From the NCBI GenBank assembly GCA_012517905.1, contig JAAYUE010000082.1, positions 1 to 64,000 on the forward strand: a stretch of DNA of 64,000 nucleotides, written 5' to 3'. How positions within the stretch are numbered: position 1 is the first letter of the stretch; each line of letters starts with the position of its first letter. Below, one piece after another: positions 8,902 through 18,284 of this stretch. The notes beneath the pieces were generated by a model. That model did no database searches and was not told where the DNA came from. It saw nothing but the letters and a program-made list of their open reading frames with translations. The stretch is from Clostridiales bacterium. Lineage in GTDB: Bacteria; Bacillota; Clostridia; Christensenellales; CAG-138. Position numbers and translations under genes: made by a program.

Positions 8902-9126
8902 ATGTTTTTTGAAAAAGTTAGAGATATTATTGCCAAACAGCTGGATATCGACCCCACCGGCATCTCGATGAGCAGCAAACTCATCGACGATCTCAAGGCA
9001 GACTCGCTGGACATCGTCGAACTCATCATGGACCTCGAGCAGGAGTTCAACATCGAAATCCCCGATGAGGAACTGCCCAAGGTTCAAACCGTAGCGGACA
9101 TCGTCGGCTACCTCGAGAAGAACTGA
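8902..9126 (+). CDS. acpP: Acyl carrier protein
   Basis: 74 residues, strongly acidic. The phosphopantetheine attachment site is S35 in [11 protein letters not shown]. The flanking helices ([29 protein letters not shown]) are standard. It carries growing acyl chains for fatty acid synthesis and feeds PlsX. AAAGGAG (8887-8893) precedes ATG 8902. It has its own promoter and terminator, so it is probably a monocistronic, abundant message. Confidence 0.97.
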   Translation: MFFEKVRDIIAKQLDIDPTGISMSSKLIDDLKADSLDIVELIMDLEQEFNIEIPDEELPKVQTVADIVGYLEKN

Positions 9127-9149
9127 CCGAACAAGACTCGTCCAACGAC

Positions 9150-9186
9150 CCGCATCCGAAGGCTGAGAGAGGGTGCGGTTTTTTTT
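9150..9186 (+). terminator. Rho-independent terminator after acpP
   Basis: CCGCATCC (9150-9157) pairs with GGGTGCGG (9171-9178, one G-U pair) and is followed by eight T residues. Confidence 0.9.
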
Positions 9187-9278
9187 GTAAAGCGTGCGGG
9201 TTTTGACCGTGCGCATCGACTGTTTTTTCACGAAATCAAACCACTCAAACCGATATTGCTGACACGAAGGGAACCCGA

Positions 9279-9998
9279 ATGCCGGACATGCCTAACGCGC
9301 TTTCCTTGCTGGAAGAAACCTTGCAGTATACGTTTTCCGACCGTTCCCTGCTGGAAACGGCGCTGACGCATACCTCGTTTGTCAAGGGCGACGGAAGGCG
9401 GCAAACGCACAACGAGCGGCTGGAGTTCCTCGGCGACGCGGTGCTGGAGCTGTGCGTCAGCGAGCACCTCTATCTCGACCACCCCGAGCTGCAGGAGGGC
9501 GCGATGACGCGCCACCGCGCGCGGCTTGTCTGCGAAAAAGCGCTCTTCAGCGCGGCGCTTGCGCTCGGTGTGCCCGCCTGTCTGCGCCTTGGCAACGGCG
9601 AAGAACTCACGGGCGGCCGCAGCAAGCCTTCGATCGTTTCGGACGCGCTGGAGGCCATCCTCGGCGCGATCTATCTCGACGGCGGGCTGGAACACGCCCG
9701 GCGCGTGATTCTCAATCGCGTCATCCGCCTGCTCGAAGAGGCGCGCGTGGACGAAACGGACAAGGACTATAAAACCCGCCTGCAGGAGCATGTGCAGAAA
9801 GGGCATATCGGCACGCTCGAATACGAGTGTCTCGACGAGACGGGCCCGGAGCACCAGAAGCAGTTTACCATCTGCGTCCTTCTCTCCGGCGAGCCGATCG
9901 GCGAAGGGACGGGACACAACAAGCAGAGCGCGGGACAGGAGGCGGCGAAAGCCGCCCTGATTCGGCTTGGTGTTTTGGAGGACTGCGCATGCGACTGA
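9279..9998 (+). CDS. rnc: Ribonuclease III
   Basis: 239 residues. The catalytic signature NERLEFLGDAVLEL begins at residue 45. The second acidic cluster is in SDALEAILGAIYLDGG, and a double-stranded-RNA-binding domain fills the last about 70 residues (DYKTRLQEHVQKG ... GQEAAKAALIRLG). It processes rRNA precursors and other structured RNAs. GAAGGGA lies about 6 bases before ATG 9279; a second ATG at 9288 is possible. The 3' end overlaps smc by 10 bases, giving the classic rnc-smc-ftsY order. Confidence 0.97.
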   Translation: MPDMPNALSLLEETLQYTFSDRSLLETALTHTSFVKGDGRRQTHNERLEFLGDAVLELCVSEHLYLDHPELQEGAMTRHRARLVCEKALFSAALALGVPACLRLGNGEELTGGRSKPSIVSDALEAILGAIYLDGGLEHARRVILNRVIRLLEEARVDETDKDYKTRLQEHVQKGHIGTLEYECLDETGPEHQKQFTICVLLSGEPIGEGTGHNKQSAGQEAAKAALIRLGVLEDCACD

Positions 9999-12900
9999 CA
10001 AAACTCGAGCTCAACGGCTTTAAATCTTTTGCGCTCAAGACGGAGATCCGCTTCGGACAGGGCATCACCGCCATCATCGGCCCCAACGGCAGCGGCAAGA
10101 GTAACATCTCGGATGCGGTGCGCTGGGTCCTCGGCGAGCAGAGCGCAAAGGCGCTGCGCGGCGCGAAGATGGAGGACGTCATCTTCAATGGAACGCAGCA
10201 GCGAAAGGCGCTTGCCTACAGCGAGGTGACGCTCACCTTCGACAATGCGGACGGTATGCTGGACGTACCCTTTGGCGAGGTGGCCATCACCCGCCGGGTA
10301 TACCGCTCCGGCGAAAGCGAATACTGCATCAACCGCAACAACTGCCGGCTGCGCGACATTTCGGATTTGTTCCGCGACACCGGCATCGGCAAGGACGGCT
10401 ACTCCATCATCAGCCAGGGCAAGGTGGAGGAGATACTGGCCAACAAGAGCGGAGACCGCCGCGCGGCCTTCGAAGAGGCGGCGGGCGTCATGCGCTACCG
10501 CGTGCGCAAGGAAGAGGCGGAGCGCAAGCTCGGCAACACCGAAAAAAACCTCGAGCGCATCGAGGATATCCTGAAAGAACTTGCCGACCGGCTCGGGCCG
10601 CTGGAGGAGCAGAGTGCGTCCGCGCGCGCCTATCTGCGGCTCAGGGACGAGCTGAAAGATCTCGAAGTCAACCTGTTTCTGTATCAATACGACCGCGCCC
10701 ATGAAAAACTCGAGCAGATATCCGAGACCATGCGGCAGATGACCGAAGAGCGCGACCTTGCCGAGGCGGGCGAGGCGACGCTTCTTTCCGCATGCGCCGC
10801 GCTCGAAGAGCAGCTCAAGTCGCTCGACGCCGCGCTCGGCGCGCAGCAGAACAAGCTCATGGGGCTGGTTTCGGAGGCGGAGACGCGCGTCGGTGAAAGC
10901 AACGTGCTCTCCGAGCGGCGCGAAAACGCGCTTTCGGCGGCAAAGCGAATCGAGCAGGAGCGGGAGGCGGGAAAAACCCGCCTGGACGAGCTGGGCGCGG
11001 TCATCGCCGGCATGCAGGCGGACGAATCCGGGCAGGCGGCGCTGAACCTGGTCGAAAAAGAGATGGAAGCGCAGGAGGCGCGCCTGAACGCGCTGGATGC
11101 GGACATTTCCGCCCGTGAAGAAGCGCTGGAAACCATGAAAAACAGCATCATCGAGGCGATGAACCGTATGTCGGATTTTCGCTCCAGCGTGTCCCGCCTC
11201 GACGCAATGAAATCGTCTATCGGCGAACGCCTCGCCACCATCGAAACGGAGTCGAAGCGCCGCGCGGACGATACCGCCCGGCTGAAGGAAGAACTCGATC
11301 AGGCAAAGGAAAAACACGCGGCGGAAGCGCAGCGTCTGGAACAGGCCAAGCGCGACCTCGACGGCTCCGTGGAAAACCGCAGGAAGACGCTGGACGCGTT
11401 TACCGCGCTGCGCGAGGAGCTCTCCCGGGACGAACAGAACATCACCTCCATCCAGTCCCGCCTGCACGTGCTCGAGGAGATGCAGCGTTCGCGCGAAGGC
11501 TACTATGCGAGCGTGAAAAACATCCTCAAGGATGCGCCGCGCGACGCGAAGCTGGGGCACGCCATCGTCGGCGTGGTGGCGGAACTGCTGCGCGTGCCGA
11601 AAGAATACGAAATCGCCGTGACCATGGCGCTGGGTTCGACGCTGCAAAACATCGTCACCCCGACCGCCGAGGACGCGAAATACGTCATAGAATATCTCCG
11701 CGCAAAGGATTACGGCCGCGCGACGCTGCTGCCGATGGCGCTTCTTAACCCCACGCGCATCACGCGCGAGGAGCGGGCGCAGATCGATATGCCCGGCTGC
11801 ATCGGCGTGGCGAACGAGCTGGTCGACTGCGACGACAACGTCCGCAACGTCATGGACTATCTGCTCTGCCGCACGATCATCGTCAAGGACCTCGACGCCG
11901 GCATCGCGCTGAAAAAGCGCACGCGCGGCGCGTTCCACATCGCAACGCTGGAAGGCGACATCATCAGCACCGGCGGTTCCATGAGCGGCGGCAGCCTGCA
12001 AAAGCACAGCTTTAATCTGCTCAGCCGCGAGCGCGAGCTGCAGGAACTCAGAGACAAGCTCAAGCAGGCGGATGCGGCGCTGGAAGAAAAACAGCGGCGT
12101 CTGCGCACGGGTGAACAGGACGTGCTGCGCTGCGACATACAGGTGGATTCCTTCCGGGACGCGGTCCACGCCTGCGAGATCGCCGCGGCGAAGCAGGCCG
12201 AGCAGCTCGACATCATCAACAGGGACGTGGAAAACAGCGAACAGATCGAGCGCGCGCTGCTGGACGAGCGCGCGCAGCTGACCGAAAACCTCGGAAGCAT
12301 CGAGCGCGAGCGCACGAATGCGGACGAACAGCAGACCGGCATCGAGCAGGGCAACGCCGCCACGCGCGAGGATGTTTCCCGCGCGCAGGGCGAATTGATC
12401 GAGCTGCGGAAGCAGCGGGAGGCGCTTGCCGGCGAACTCACCGAACTGAAGGTGCGCCGCATGGCCCTGAGCAAGGAGCGCGACGCGGTCTTTGCCGAGC
12501 AAAAGCGGCTCGTCTCCGAGCACCGCGATCTGACGCTGCGCCTCGGCGCGCTCGAGCGCGAGGCGGAGGAAAACGCAGATACGCTCGCCGCGATAGACGC
12601 GGAGCTGGCGGGCATGCGCGCGAGAATCGAGAGCGACGCCGCGCTGACCGGCGCGGAGAAGGAAGCGCAGAGAAAGCTCGAGGAGGAGCGGCAGATCGTC
12701 TCCGCTTCGCTGCATGAACAGCGCGGACGGCGCGAGGAACTGCTCGCCTCGATGCGCGACCTCGGCGAACGCCTCCATAAGCAGGAGATGGCGCAGAGCC
12801 GCCTCGAGATGGAGCTGGACTCCATGCAAGACCATATCTGGAACGAATACGACCTGACCTACGAAAACGCGGCCGCGCTGAGGCGCGACATCGCCGTCGG

Positions 12901-13576
12901 CGCGAGCAATACGCGCGTGAGCGAGATCAAAAAGGAGATCAAAGAGCTCGGCGACATCAGCCTGGGTTCGATCGACGAATATAAGACCGTGTTTGAGCGG
13001 CACAGCGAGCTGAACACGCAGTGCGAAGACCTGCACAAAGCCAAGCAGGACCTCGAGACGCTGATTGTGGAGCTCACCGGCACGATGGAGACGGTGTTCC
13101 TCCGGCAGTTTGAAGTGATTCAGCAGAATTTCTCCAGTACGTTTGCCGAGCTCTTCGGCGGCGGACAGGCGGAGCTGCGGTTGGCGGACAAAAACGACGT
13201 GCTCGGCTGCGACATCGACATCATCGCCCAGCCGCCGGGCAAAAAGCTGCAGCTCTTGACGCTGCTTTCCGGCGGCGAGCGCACGCTGACCGCCATCGCG
13301 CTGCTGTTTGCCATGCTCAAGCTCAAGCCGCCCGCGTTTTGCATGCTCGACGAGATCGAGTCCGCGCTGGACGAGGCGAACGTGTCGCGCTTTGCGGACT
13401 ATGTCAAGCGCTACTCCGGCGGCACGCAGTTCATCCTCATCACGCACCGCAAGGGGAGCATGGAGGTTTGCGACACGCTGTACGGCGTATCGATGGAGGA
13501 AAAGGGCGTGAGCAAGGTCGTCTCCGCGCGCTTTGGCGATGACGGCATCTCCGCCGCGCCGGAGCAGGCAAGCTGA
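9989..13576 (+). CDS. smc: Chromosome segregation ATPase SMC
   Basis: 1195 residues, the normal SMC length. The N-terminal ATPase half carries Walker A GPNGSGKS (31-38). Two long coiled coils flank a hinge (about residues 520-660, including EYEIAVTMALGSTLQNIV). The C-terminal half carries the LSGGERTLTAIALLFA signature and Walker B FCMLDEIESALDEAN. SMC dimers with ScpAB load on DNA and organise the chromosome. ATG 9989 gives the canonical start MRLTKLELNGFKSF, with TTGGAGGA upstream; the start lies within the rnc 3' end, implying coupled translation. scpA/scpB are not in this window. Confidence 0.98.
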   Translation: MRLTKLELNGFKSFALKTEIRFGQGITAIIGPNGSGKSNISDAVRWVLGEQSAKALRGAKMEDVIFNGTQQRKALAYSEVTLTFDNADGMLDVPFGEVAITRRVYRSGESEYCINRNNCRLRDISDLFRDTGIGKDGYSIISQGKVEEILANKSGDRRAAFEEAAGVMRYRVRKEEAERKLGNTEKNLERIEDILKELADRLGPLEEQSASARAYLRLRDELKDLEVNLFLYQYDRAHEKLEQISETMRQMTEERDLAEAGEATLLSACAALEEQLKSLDAALGAQQNKLMGLVSEAETRVGESNVLSERRENALSAAKRIEQEREAGKTRLDELGAVIAGMQADESGQAALNLVEKEMEAQEARLNALDADISAREEALETMKNSIIEAMNRMSDFRSSVSRLDAMKSSIGERLATIETESKRRADDTARLKEELDQAKEKHAAEAQRLEQAKRDLDGSVENRRKTLDAFTALREELSRDEQNITSIQSRLHVLEEMQRSREGYYASVKNILKDAPRDAKLGHAIVGVVAELLRVPKEYEIAVTMALGSTLQNIVTPTAEDAKYVIEYLRAKDYGRATLLPMALLNPTRITREERAQIDMPGCIGVANELVDCDDNVRNVMDYLLCRTIIVKDLDAGIALKKRTRGAFHIATLEGDIISTGGSMSGGSLQKHSFNLLSRERELQELRDKLKQADAALEEKQRRLRTGEQDVLRCDIQVDSFRDAVHACEIAAAKQAEQLDIINRDVENSEQIERALLDERAQLTENLGSIERERTNADEQQTGIEQGNAATREDVSRAQGELIELRKQREALAGELTELKVRRMALSKERDAVFAEQKRLVSEHRDLTLRLGALEREAEENADTLAAIDAELAGMRARIESDAALTGAEKEAQRKLEEERQIVSASLHEQRGRREELLASMRDLGERLHKQEMAQSRLEMELDSMQDHIWNEYDLTYENAAALRRDIAVGASNTRVSEIKKEIKELGDISLGSIDEYKTVFERHSELNTQCEDLHKAKQDLETLIVELTGTMETVFLRQFEVIQQNFSSTFAELFGGGQAELRLADKNDVLGCDIDIIAQPPGKKLQLLTLLSGGERTLTAIALLFAMLKLKPPAFCMLDEIESALDEANVSRFADYVKRYSGGTQFILITHRKGSMEVCDTLYGVSMEEKGVSKVVSARFGDDGISAAPEQAS

Positions 13577-13628
13577 CTCGGGTTTTAACCGGATAAGATG
13601 ACGCAGGGTACTATTGCAGGGTATTATT

Positions 13629-14546
13629 ATGGAAAAGAAGCCGTTGTTTCAAAAATGGAAAACCGGACTTGGCAAAACCCGCACGGGACTGCTCGCGCGG
13701 CTCTTTGCCTCGAAGGACGGCATCAACGAAGATTTTTATGCGGAGCTGGAGGAAGCGCTGATCCTCGCGGACGCGGGGGCGGCGGTGACCGAACAGCTGC
13801 TTGACGATTTGCAGTCGGCGATCAGGGAAAAGAAAATCGCCGACCGCGCTGGCGCAAAAAAAGAGCTGGAAGCCTTAATCGCGAGCGCGGTTAAGACGGA
13901 CAAACCGTTTCCGGCGGACGCGGGGGCTGCGGTGCTGCTCATCGTCGGCGTCAACGGCGTGGGAAAGACGACCAGCATCGGCAAGCTCGCCAACAACTAT
14001 CGCCTGCAGGGGCGAAAGATCATGCTCGCCGCGGCGGACACGTTCCGCGCGGCGGCGGCGGAGCAGCTCGGCGAGTGGGCCAGGCGCGCGGACGTGCCCA
14101 TGGTGAAGCACGGCGAGGGCGCGGACCCCGCGGCGGTCGTGTTTGACGCGATCGCTTCCTACAAGGCGAAGGGCTGCGACCTGCTGATCTGCGACACGGC
14201 GGGACGGCTGCACAACAAGGCAAACCTCATGAACGAGCTTGGCAAGATCCGCCGCGTCATCGCGCGCGAGCTGCCGGATACGCCCTGCGACACCCTGCTC
14301 GTGCTGGATGCGGTGACGGGGCAGAACGCCGTTGCGCAGGCGCGCGCGTTTGCGGAGGTCTGCCAGCTGGACGGCGTCATCCTGACCAAGCTGGACGGCA
14401 CGGCAAAGGGCGGCGTGGTGATCTCCATCTGTTCTTCGCTCCATGTGCCGGTGCGCTTTGTGGGCGTCGGCGAAGGGATAGACGATCTCCAGCGGTTCGA
14501 CGCGGCGCTGTTTTCCGCGGCGCTGCTGGCAAACGATTCCGAGTAA
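13629..14546 (+). CDS. ftsY: Signal recognition particle receptor FtsY
   Basis: 305 residues. A short N-domain, then the G-domain: GVNGVGKTTSIGKLA (G1), DTFRAAAAEQL, DTAGRLHNKANLM (G3) and TKLDGTAKGG (G4/closing loop). There is no long acidic A-domain, as is usual in Firmicutes. It receives SRP-ribosome complexes at the membrane by pairing with Ffh (encoded just downstream). ATG 13629 is favoured, with a TTG alternative at 13614. The local sequence holds the near-repeat GCAGGGTA-YTATT twice, so either start has a modest ribosome binding site. Confidence 0.96.
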   Translation: MEKKPLFQKWKTGLGKTRTGLLARLFASKDGINEDFYAELEEALILADAGAAVTEQLLDDLQSAIREKKIADRAGAKKELEALIASAVKTDKPFPADAGAAVLLIVGVNGVGKTTSIGKLANNYRLQGRKIMLAAADTFRAAAAEQLGEWARRADVPMVKHGEGADPAAVVFDAIASYKAKGCDLLICDTAGRLHNKANLMNELGKIRRVIARELPDTPCDTLLVLDAVTGQNAVAQARAFAEVCQLDGVILTKLDGTAKGGVVISICSSLHVPVRFVGVGEGIDDLQRFDAALFSAALLANDSE

Positions 14547-14591
14547 CGGTTGTGACGTCTTCCAAAGATAGATTCGACATGAAATATTTTC

Positions 14592-14619
14592 TTGACTTTT
14601 TCACCTGACTCCGTATAAT
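14592..14619 (+). promoter_or_regulatory. Sigma-A promoter for ylxM-ffh
   Basis: TTGACT (14592-14597), a 16-base spacer and TATAAT (14614-14619). The start of transcription should be near 14626. Confidence 0.75.
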
Positions 14620-14627
14620 TGATACGG

Positions 14628-14649
14628 TGTAAAGTATTTTAACTTTACA
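14628..14649. promoter_or_regulatory. Palindrome at the ylxM-ffh transcription start
   Basis: TGTAAAGT (14628-14635) and ACTTTACA (14642-14649) form a perfect 8-base inverted repeat with a 6-base centre. It begins at the predicted +1, so it could be an operator or a 5' stem-loop just before the ribosome binding site. Confidence 0.5.
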
Positions 14650-14658
14650 GGTGAAACG

Positions 14659-14994
14659 ATGGATCGCTTTATCGAACTTGGACAACTTCTCGACTGGTAC
14701 GGTGCTTTTTTAACCGAGCGCCAGCGTTCGCTCGTGCGTCAGTACGCCTATGAAGACTGCTCGCTGGGCGAAATCGCCGAGCGGGAGGACATCTCGCGCC
14801 AGGCGGTGCGGGACGCGATTAAAAAAGCCGAGGCGGAGCTGAGGGACATGGAAGACAAGCTCGCTCTCATTGCGACAAACGAAAAACAGCGCCGCCTGCT
14901 CGGGCAACTGGGCGAAACGCGGCTGGACGAACGGCAAAAGGATCTGCTCCGGCAACTCGAGGAGCTGGTTTCGGAGGAAGACGATGGCGTTTGA
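14659..14994 (+). CDS. ylxM: YlxM-family SRP-associated DNA-binding-like protein
   Basis: 111 residues. A sigma-70 region 4-like helix-turn-helix is visible: LTERQRSLVRQYAYEDCSLGEIAEREDISRQAVRDAIKKAE. YlxM proteins sit directly before ffh in Firmicutes and stimulate SRP GTPase activity. The ORF overlaps ffh by 11 bases, indicating coupled translation. Confidence 0.93.
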   Translation: MDRFIELGQLLDWYGAFLTERQRSLVRQYAYEDCSLGEIAEREDISRQAVRDAIKKAEAELRDMEDKLALIATNEKQRRLLGQLGETRLDERQKDLLRQLEELVSEEDDGV

Positions 14995-16318
14995 AGGCGT
15001 CTCACAAAAACTGCAGGCGGTGTTTAAGCGGCTGAATTCGCGCGGCAAGCTCAACGAAGCGGACGTGAAGGAAGCCATGCGCGAGATCAAGCTCGCCCTG
15101 CTGGAGGCGGACGTCAACTTCGTGGTCGTCAAGGAGTTCGTCAAAACCGTCACCGACCGCGCGGTCGGCAGCGGCGTGCTCGAGAGCCTGACGCCGGGAC
15201 AGCAGGTCGTTAAAATCGTCAACGAAGAGCTCACGCGCCTCATGGGCGGCGAACAGGCCAAGCTCGAATTCGGCAGCGAAAAGCCCGCCGTCATCCTCAT
15301 GGCCGGTCTGCAGGGCGCGGGCAAGACCACCATGTGCGGCAAGCTCGGCGCATATATTCAAAAGCACTTTGGCAAGAGCGTGCTGCTCGCCGCCTGCGAC
15401 ATCTATCGCCCCGCCGCGATTCAGCAGCTCCAGATCGTCGGCGAAAAGCTCGACATCCCCGTCTACGAACACGGCGCGCAGAACCCCGTGCTTATCGCAA
15501 AAGAGGCGATTGCCGAGGCGAAGCGCAGGTTTATCGACGTGGTCATCGTCGACACGGCGGGCCGCCTGCATATCGACGGGGATATGATGGAGGAGCTGGA
15601 GCGCATCCGCGACGCGGTCAAGCCCGCGGAGATCCTGCTCGTCGTGGACGCCATGACCGGCCAGGACGCGGTCAACGTCGCCAAGAGTTTTCACGAGACC
15701 GTCGCGCTCACCGGCGTGATACTGACCAAGCTGGACGGCGACACGCGCGGCGGCGCCGCGCTCTCGGTGCGCGCGGTGACCGGCAAGCCCATCAAGTTTT
15801 CCGGCATCGGCGAAAAGCTGACGGACATCGAGCCGTTTCATCCCGACCGCATGGCGAGCCGTATCCTCGGCATGGGGGACGTGCTGACGCTCATCGAAAA
15901 GGCGCAGACGGCGTTCGACGAAAAAAAAGCCTTCGAGATGGCCGAGAAGATGAAGACCAACGCGTTTACGCTGGACGATTTTCTCGACCAGATGGAGCAG
16001 ATGAAAAACCTCGGTTCCATGGACGACATCCTCAAGATGATCCCGGGCATGGACGCAAGCAAGCTCGGCGGCGCGCAGATCGACGAAAAGCAGATGGCGC
16101 GCACCAAGGCGATCATCCAGAGCATGACAAAGGCCGAGCGAAAGGACCCGGAGATCCTGACCGCCAGCCGCAGAAAGCGCATCGCGCGCGGCAGCGGCAC
16201 CAGCGTGCAGGAGGTCAACCGCCTCATGAACCAGTTCAACGCCTCGCGGCAGATGATGAAGCAGATGTCCGGGCGCATGAAAAAAGGCAAAAAAGGCGGC
16301 TTTCCGTTCGGGTTCTGA
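14984..16318 (+). CDS. ffh: Signal recognition particle protein Ffh
   Basis: 444 residues. N-domain, G-domain (GLQGAGKTTMCGKL, DIYRPAAIQQLQ, DTAGRLHIDGDMMEEL, TKLDGDTRGGAA) and a methionine-rich M-domain with the RNA-binding RKRIARGSGTSVQEVNRLM, ending in a Lys/Gly tail (KKGKKGGFPFGF). It binds signal sequences and 4.5S/scRNA and targets membrane proteins. The RNA gene is not in this window. CGGAGGA (14972-14978) precedes ATG 14984. Confidence 0.98.
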   Translation: MAFEGVSQKLQAVFKRLNSRGKLNEADVKEAMREIKLALLEADVNFVVVKEFVKTVTDRAVGSGVLESLTPGQQVVKIVNEELTRLMGGEQAKLEFGSEKPAVILMAGLQGAGKTTMCGKLGAYIQKHFGKSVLLAACDIYRPAAIQQLQIVGEKLDIPVYEHGAQNPVLIAKEAIAEAKRRFIDVVIVDTAGRLHIDGDMMEELERIRDAVKPAEILLVVDAMTGQDAVNVAKSFHETVALTGVILTKLDGDTRGGAALSVRAVTGKPIKFSGIGEKLTDIEPFHPDRMASRILGMGDVLTLIEKAQTAFDEKKAFEMAEKMKTNAFTLDDFLDQMEQMKNLGSMDDILKMIPGMDASKLGGAQIDEKQMARTKAIIQSMTKAERKDPEILTASRRKRIARGSGTSVQEVNRLMNQFNASRQMMKQMSGRMKKGKKGGFPFGF

Positions 16319-16400
16319 GCGGCGGGCGGACACTTTGGCGAATCACGTTTAGACGTATTCGATATAAAAAACACCATTATATATTTGGAGGAAGCAGACA

Positions 16401-16643
16401 ATGCTCAAGATCAGACTGCGCCGCATGGGCGCGAAGAAAGCACCTTTCTATCGTATCGTAGTTGCGGATTCCCGCGCGCCCCGCGACGGCGCGTTTGTGG
16501 AAGAACTCGGTTACTACAACCCCCTCTCGAACCCCGTCGAGCTGACCGTGAATAACGAGCACGCGGCGGAATGGATCAAGAAGGGCGCGCAGCCGACCGA
16601 CACCGTTCGCGCGCTGCTGAAGAAGAGCGGCGCCATCGAGTGA
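16401..16643 (+). CDS. rpsP: Ribosomal protein bS16
   Basis: 80 residues. It begins [30 protein letters not shown], the standard S16 N-terminus, then the [10 protein letters not shown] motif. TTGGAGGA (16385-16392) precedes ATG 16401. It leads the rpsP-khpA-rimM-trmD cluster. The 82 bases upstream contain AT-rich sequence, but I could not pick a convincing promoter. Confidence 0.98.
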   Translation: MLKIRLRRMGAKKAPFYRIVVADSRAPRDGAFVEELGYYNPLSNPVELTVNNEHAAEWIKKGAQPTDTVRALLKKSGAIE

Positions 16644-16650
16644 GGCGGAA

Positions 16651-16902
16651 ATGATGGAGGAGCTCGTACGCTTTATCGCGAAAAACCTCGTCGACGAGCC
16701 GGACTCCGTGGTGGTTGAGTCGCGCGAAGAAGGGGACACGGTCGTGATCTCCCTCTCCGTCGCGCCGGCCGACATGGGCAAGGTCATCGGCAGACAGGGA
16801 CGCATCGCCAAGGCGATCCGCACGGTCGTCAAGGCTGCGAGCGTCCGCGAAGAAAAGAAGTACATGGTGGACATCGTCGAGCAGGGCGAAGCGGCGGAGT
16901 AA
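16651..16902 (+). CDS. khpA: KH-domain RNA-binding protein KhpA
   Basis: 83 residues forming a single KH domain with the GxxG loop in GKVIGRQGRIAKAIRTVV. KhpA (YlqC) pairs with KhpB to bind RNA and affects cell size in Firmicutes. It lies 7 bases after rpsP, in the usual order rpsP-khpA-rimM. ATG 16651 or 16654 could be the start. Confidence 0.94.
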   Translation: MMEELVRFIAKNLVDEPDSVVVESREEGDTVVISLSVAPADMGKVIGRQGRIAKAIRTVVKAASVREEKKYMVDIVEQGEAAE

Positions 16903-16957
16903 CCGTCTCTTTTCCGGGCGTCGCCGCGTGCTTTGTAACGGCCAAGGGGAACAATCG

Positions 16958-17479
16958 TTGAAACAGCAGTATCTGCGCGTTGGGCAGATCGTCCGTGCGC
17001 ACGGCGTGCGCGGGGACGTGAAGCTGATTTCGCTGACGGACGATCCGGCACGCTTTCGCGCGCTGAAAACGGCATATCTCGAGACGACGGCAGGCGCGTA
17101 CGCGCCTGTTGCGATAACGGGCGTCCGCTTTTTGCCGGACGCGGTTTTGCTGCACCTCGACGGATATGACACCGTGGAACAGGCGGAGACGCTGAAAAAC
17201 GTCTACCTCTGCGTCGACCGGGACAACGCCGTAAAGCTCAAAAAGGGCAGCTATTTCGTCGCCGACCTGATCGGCTGCGAAACTTTCGACACAGGCGGCA
17301 AGGCCTACGGCAAGGTGACGGACGTGCTGGAGACCGGTGCGAACGACGTCTACGAAATCGAACACGGAAAGCTGCTCGTGCCCGCGCTCAAGCGCGTGCT
17401 GAGCGAGGTGGATGTGGAACGCGGCCGCATCGTATTCGACGCGGAGGTGCTCGGGGAGGTCGGTTGCTTTGCGGATTGA
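16958..17479 (+). CDS. rimM: 16S rRNA processing protein RimM
   Basis: 173 residues. The N-terminal barrel has [28 protein letters not shown], and the C-terminal PRC-barrel has [39 protein letters not shown]. RimM helps 30S head assembly near S19. I chose TTG 16958 because AAGGGGA (16944-16950) is 7 bases upstream and it gives the family's N-terminus; a GTG at 16928 has no such site. It overlaps trmD by 11 bases. Confidence 0.95.
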   Translation: MKQQYLRVGQIVRAHGVRGDVKLISLTDDPARFRALKTAYLETTAGAYAPVAITGVRFLPDAVLLHLDGYDTVEQAETLKNVYLCVDRDNAVKLKKGSYFVADLIGCETFDTGGKAYGKVTDVLETGANDVYEIEHGKLLVPALKRVLSEVDVERGRIVFDAEVLGEVGCFAD

Positions 17480-18188
17480 TATCCTGACGCTCTTTCCAGA
17501 GATGTTCGACGGCGTGCTGTCGGCGAGCATGCTCGGCCGCGCGCAGGCGAGCGGACTGATCGACATCCGCGTGCACAACATCCGCGACTACACGGACAAC
17601 AAGCACAGAAAAGCGGACGACTATCCCTTCGGCGGCGGTGCGGGCCTCGTGATGATGGCGCAGCCCATCTACGACTGCATGGACGCCGTACTCGGGGGCG
17701 AAAAAGCGAGGCGCATTCTGCTGACCCCGCGCGGGCGGACGCTGAACCAGAAGATCGCGTGTGAGCTTTCCGGCGAGGAGCGGCTCGTGCTGCTCTGCGG
17801 GCACTACGAGGGCGTGGACGAGCGCGTGATGAACATCATCGACGACGAGATTTCGATCGGCGACTATGTGCTCACCGGCGGCGAACTGCCCGCCATGGTG
17901 TTGGTCGACTGCATCAGCCGCTTGATTCCGGGCGTGCTGGGCAGCGAGGAGAGCGCGGCGGACGAGTCGTTTTCCGAAGATTTGCTGGAATATCCGCAGT
18001 ATACGCGCCCCGCGAACTTTCGCGGCATGGAAGTGCCGGAGATCCTGCTGAACGGCCACCACGCGAAGATTCAGGCCTGGCGGCTCGAGCAGGCGCGGCT
18101 CAAGACCGCGCTCAACCGGCCGGACCTGCTGCGCGAGCTGACAGATCAAGGCGAGTCGATCGAGGCGCCGGACGACGCCTGGCTCTGA
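17469..18188 (+). CDS. trmD: tRNA (guanine37-N1)-methyltransferase TrmD
   Basis: 239 residues. It begins [13 protein letters not shown], has the trefoil-knot SAM site ([30 protein letters not shown]) and [20 protein letters not shown]. It methylates G37 of several tRNAs and prevents frameshifting. The start is TTG 17469, preceded by GGGGAGG (17454-17460) at 8 bases, inside the rimM 3' end. This is the second TTG start in a row in this operon. Confidence 0.97.
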   Translation: MRIDILTLFPEMFDGVLSASMLGRAQASGLIDIRVHNIRDYTDNKHRKADDYPFGGGAGLVMMAQPIYDCMDAVLGGEKARRILLTPRGRTLNQKIACELSGEERLVLLCGHYEGVDERVMNIIDDEISIGDYVLTGGELPAMVLVDCISRLIPGVLGSEESAADESFSEDLLEYPQYTRPANFRGMEVPEILLNGHHAKIQAWRLEQARLKTALNRPDLLRELTDQGESIEAPDDAWL

Positions 18189-18216
18189 ACCCGGTGAAAA
18201 AGAAACAGATGTTCCC

Positions 18217-18240
18217 GACAATCCTGCATGGGATTGTCTT
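18217..18240 (+). terminator. Hairpin after trmD, weak terminator or attenuator
   Basis: GACAATCC (18217-18224) pairs perfectly with GGATTGTC (18231-18238) across a 6-base loop. Only a short T tract (TT GG CTT) follows, so termination would be partial. Confidence 0.5.
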
Positions 18241-18284
18241 GGCTTATATTGAAGGAGAACAACCGGAATTCCGGTGAACGCACC

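Noticed and set aside
9150..9186. CTGAGAGAGGG resembling a TPP riboswitch motif
   Set aside because: It is the loop of the acpP terminator; the other conserved TPP helices are absent and no thiamine gene follows.
9767..13447. Long open frame antisense to smc (over 1200 codons)
   Set aside because: It mirrors the codon pattern of smc in GC-rich DNA, has no family motifs and no ribosome binding site. A similar frame antisense to the glycosyltransferase (21922-25611) is rejected for the same reason.
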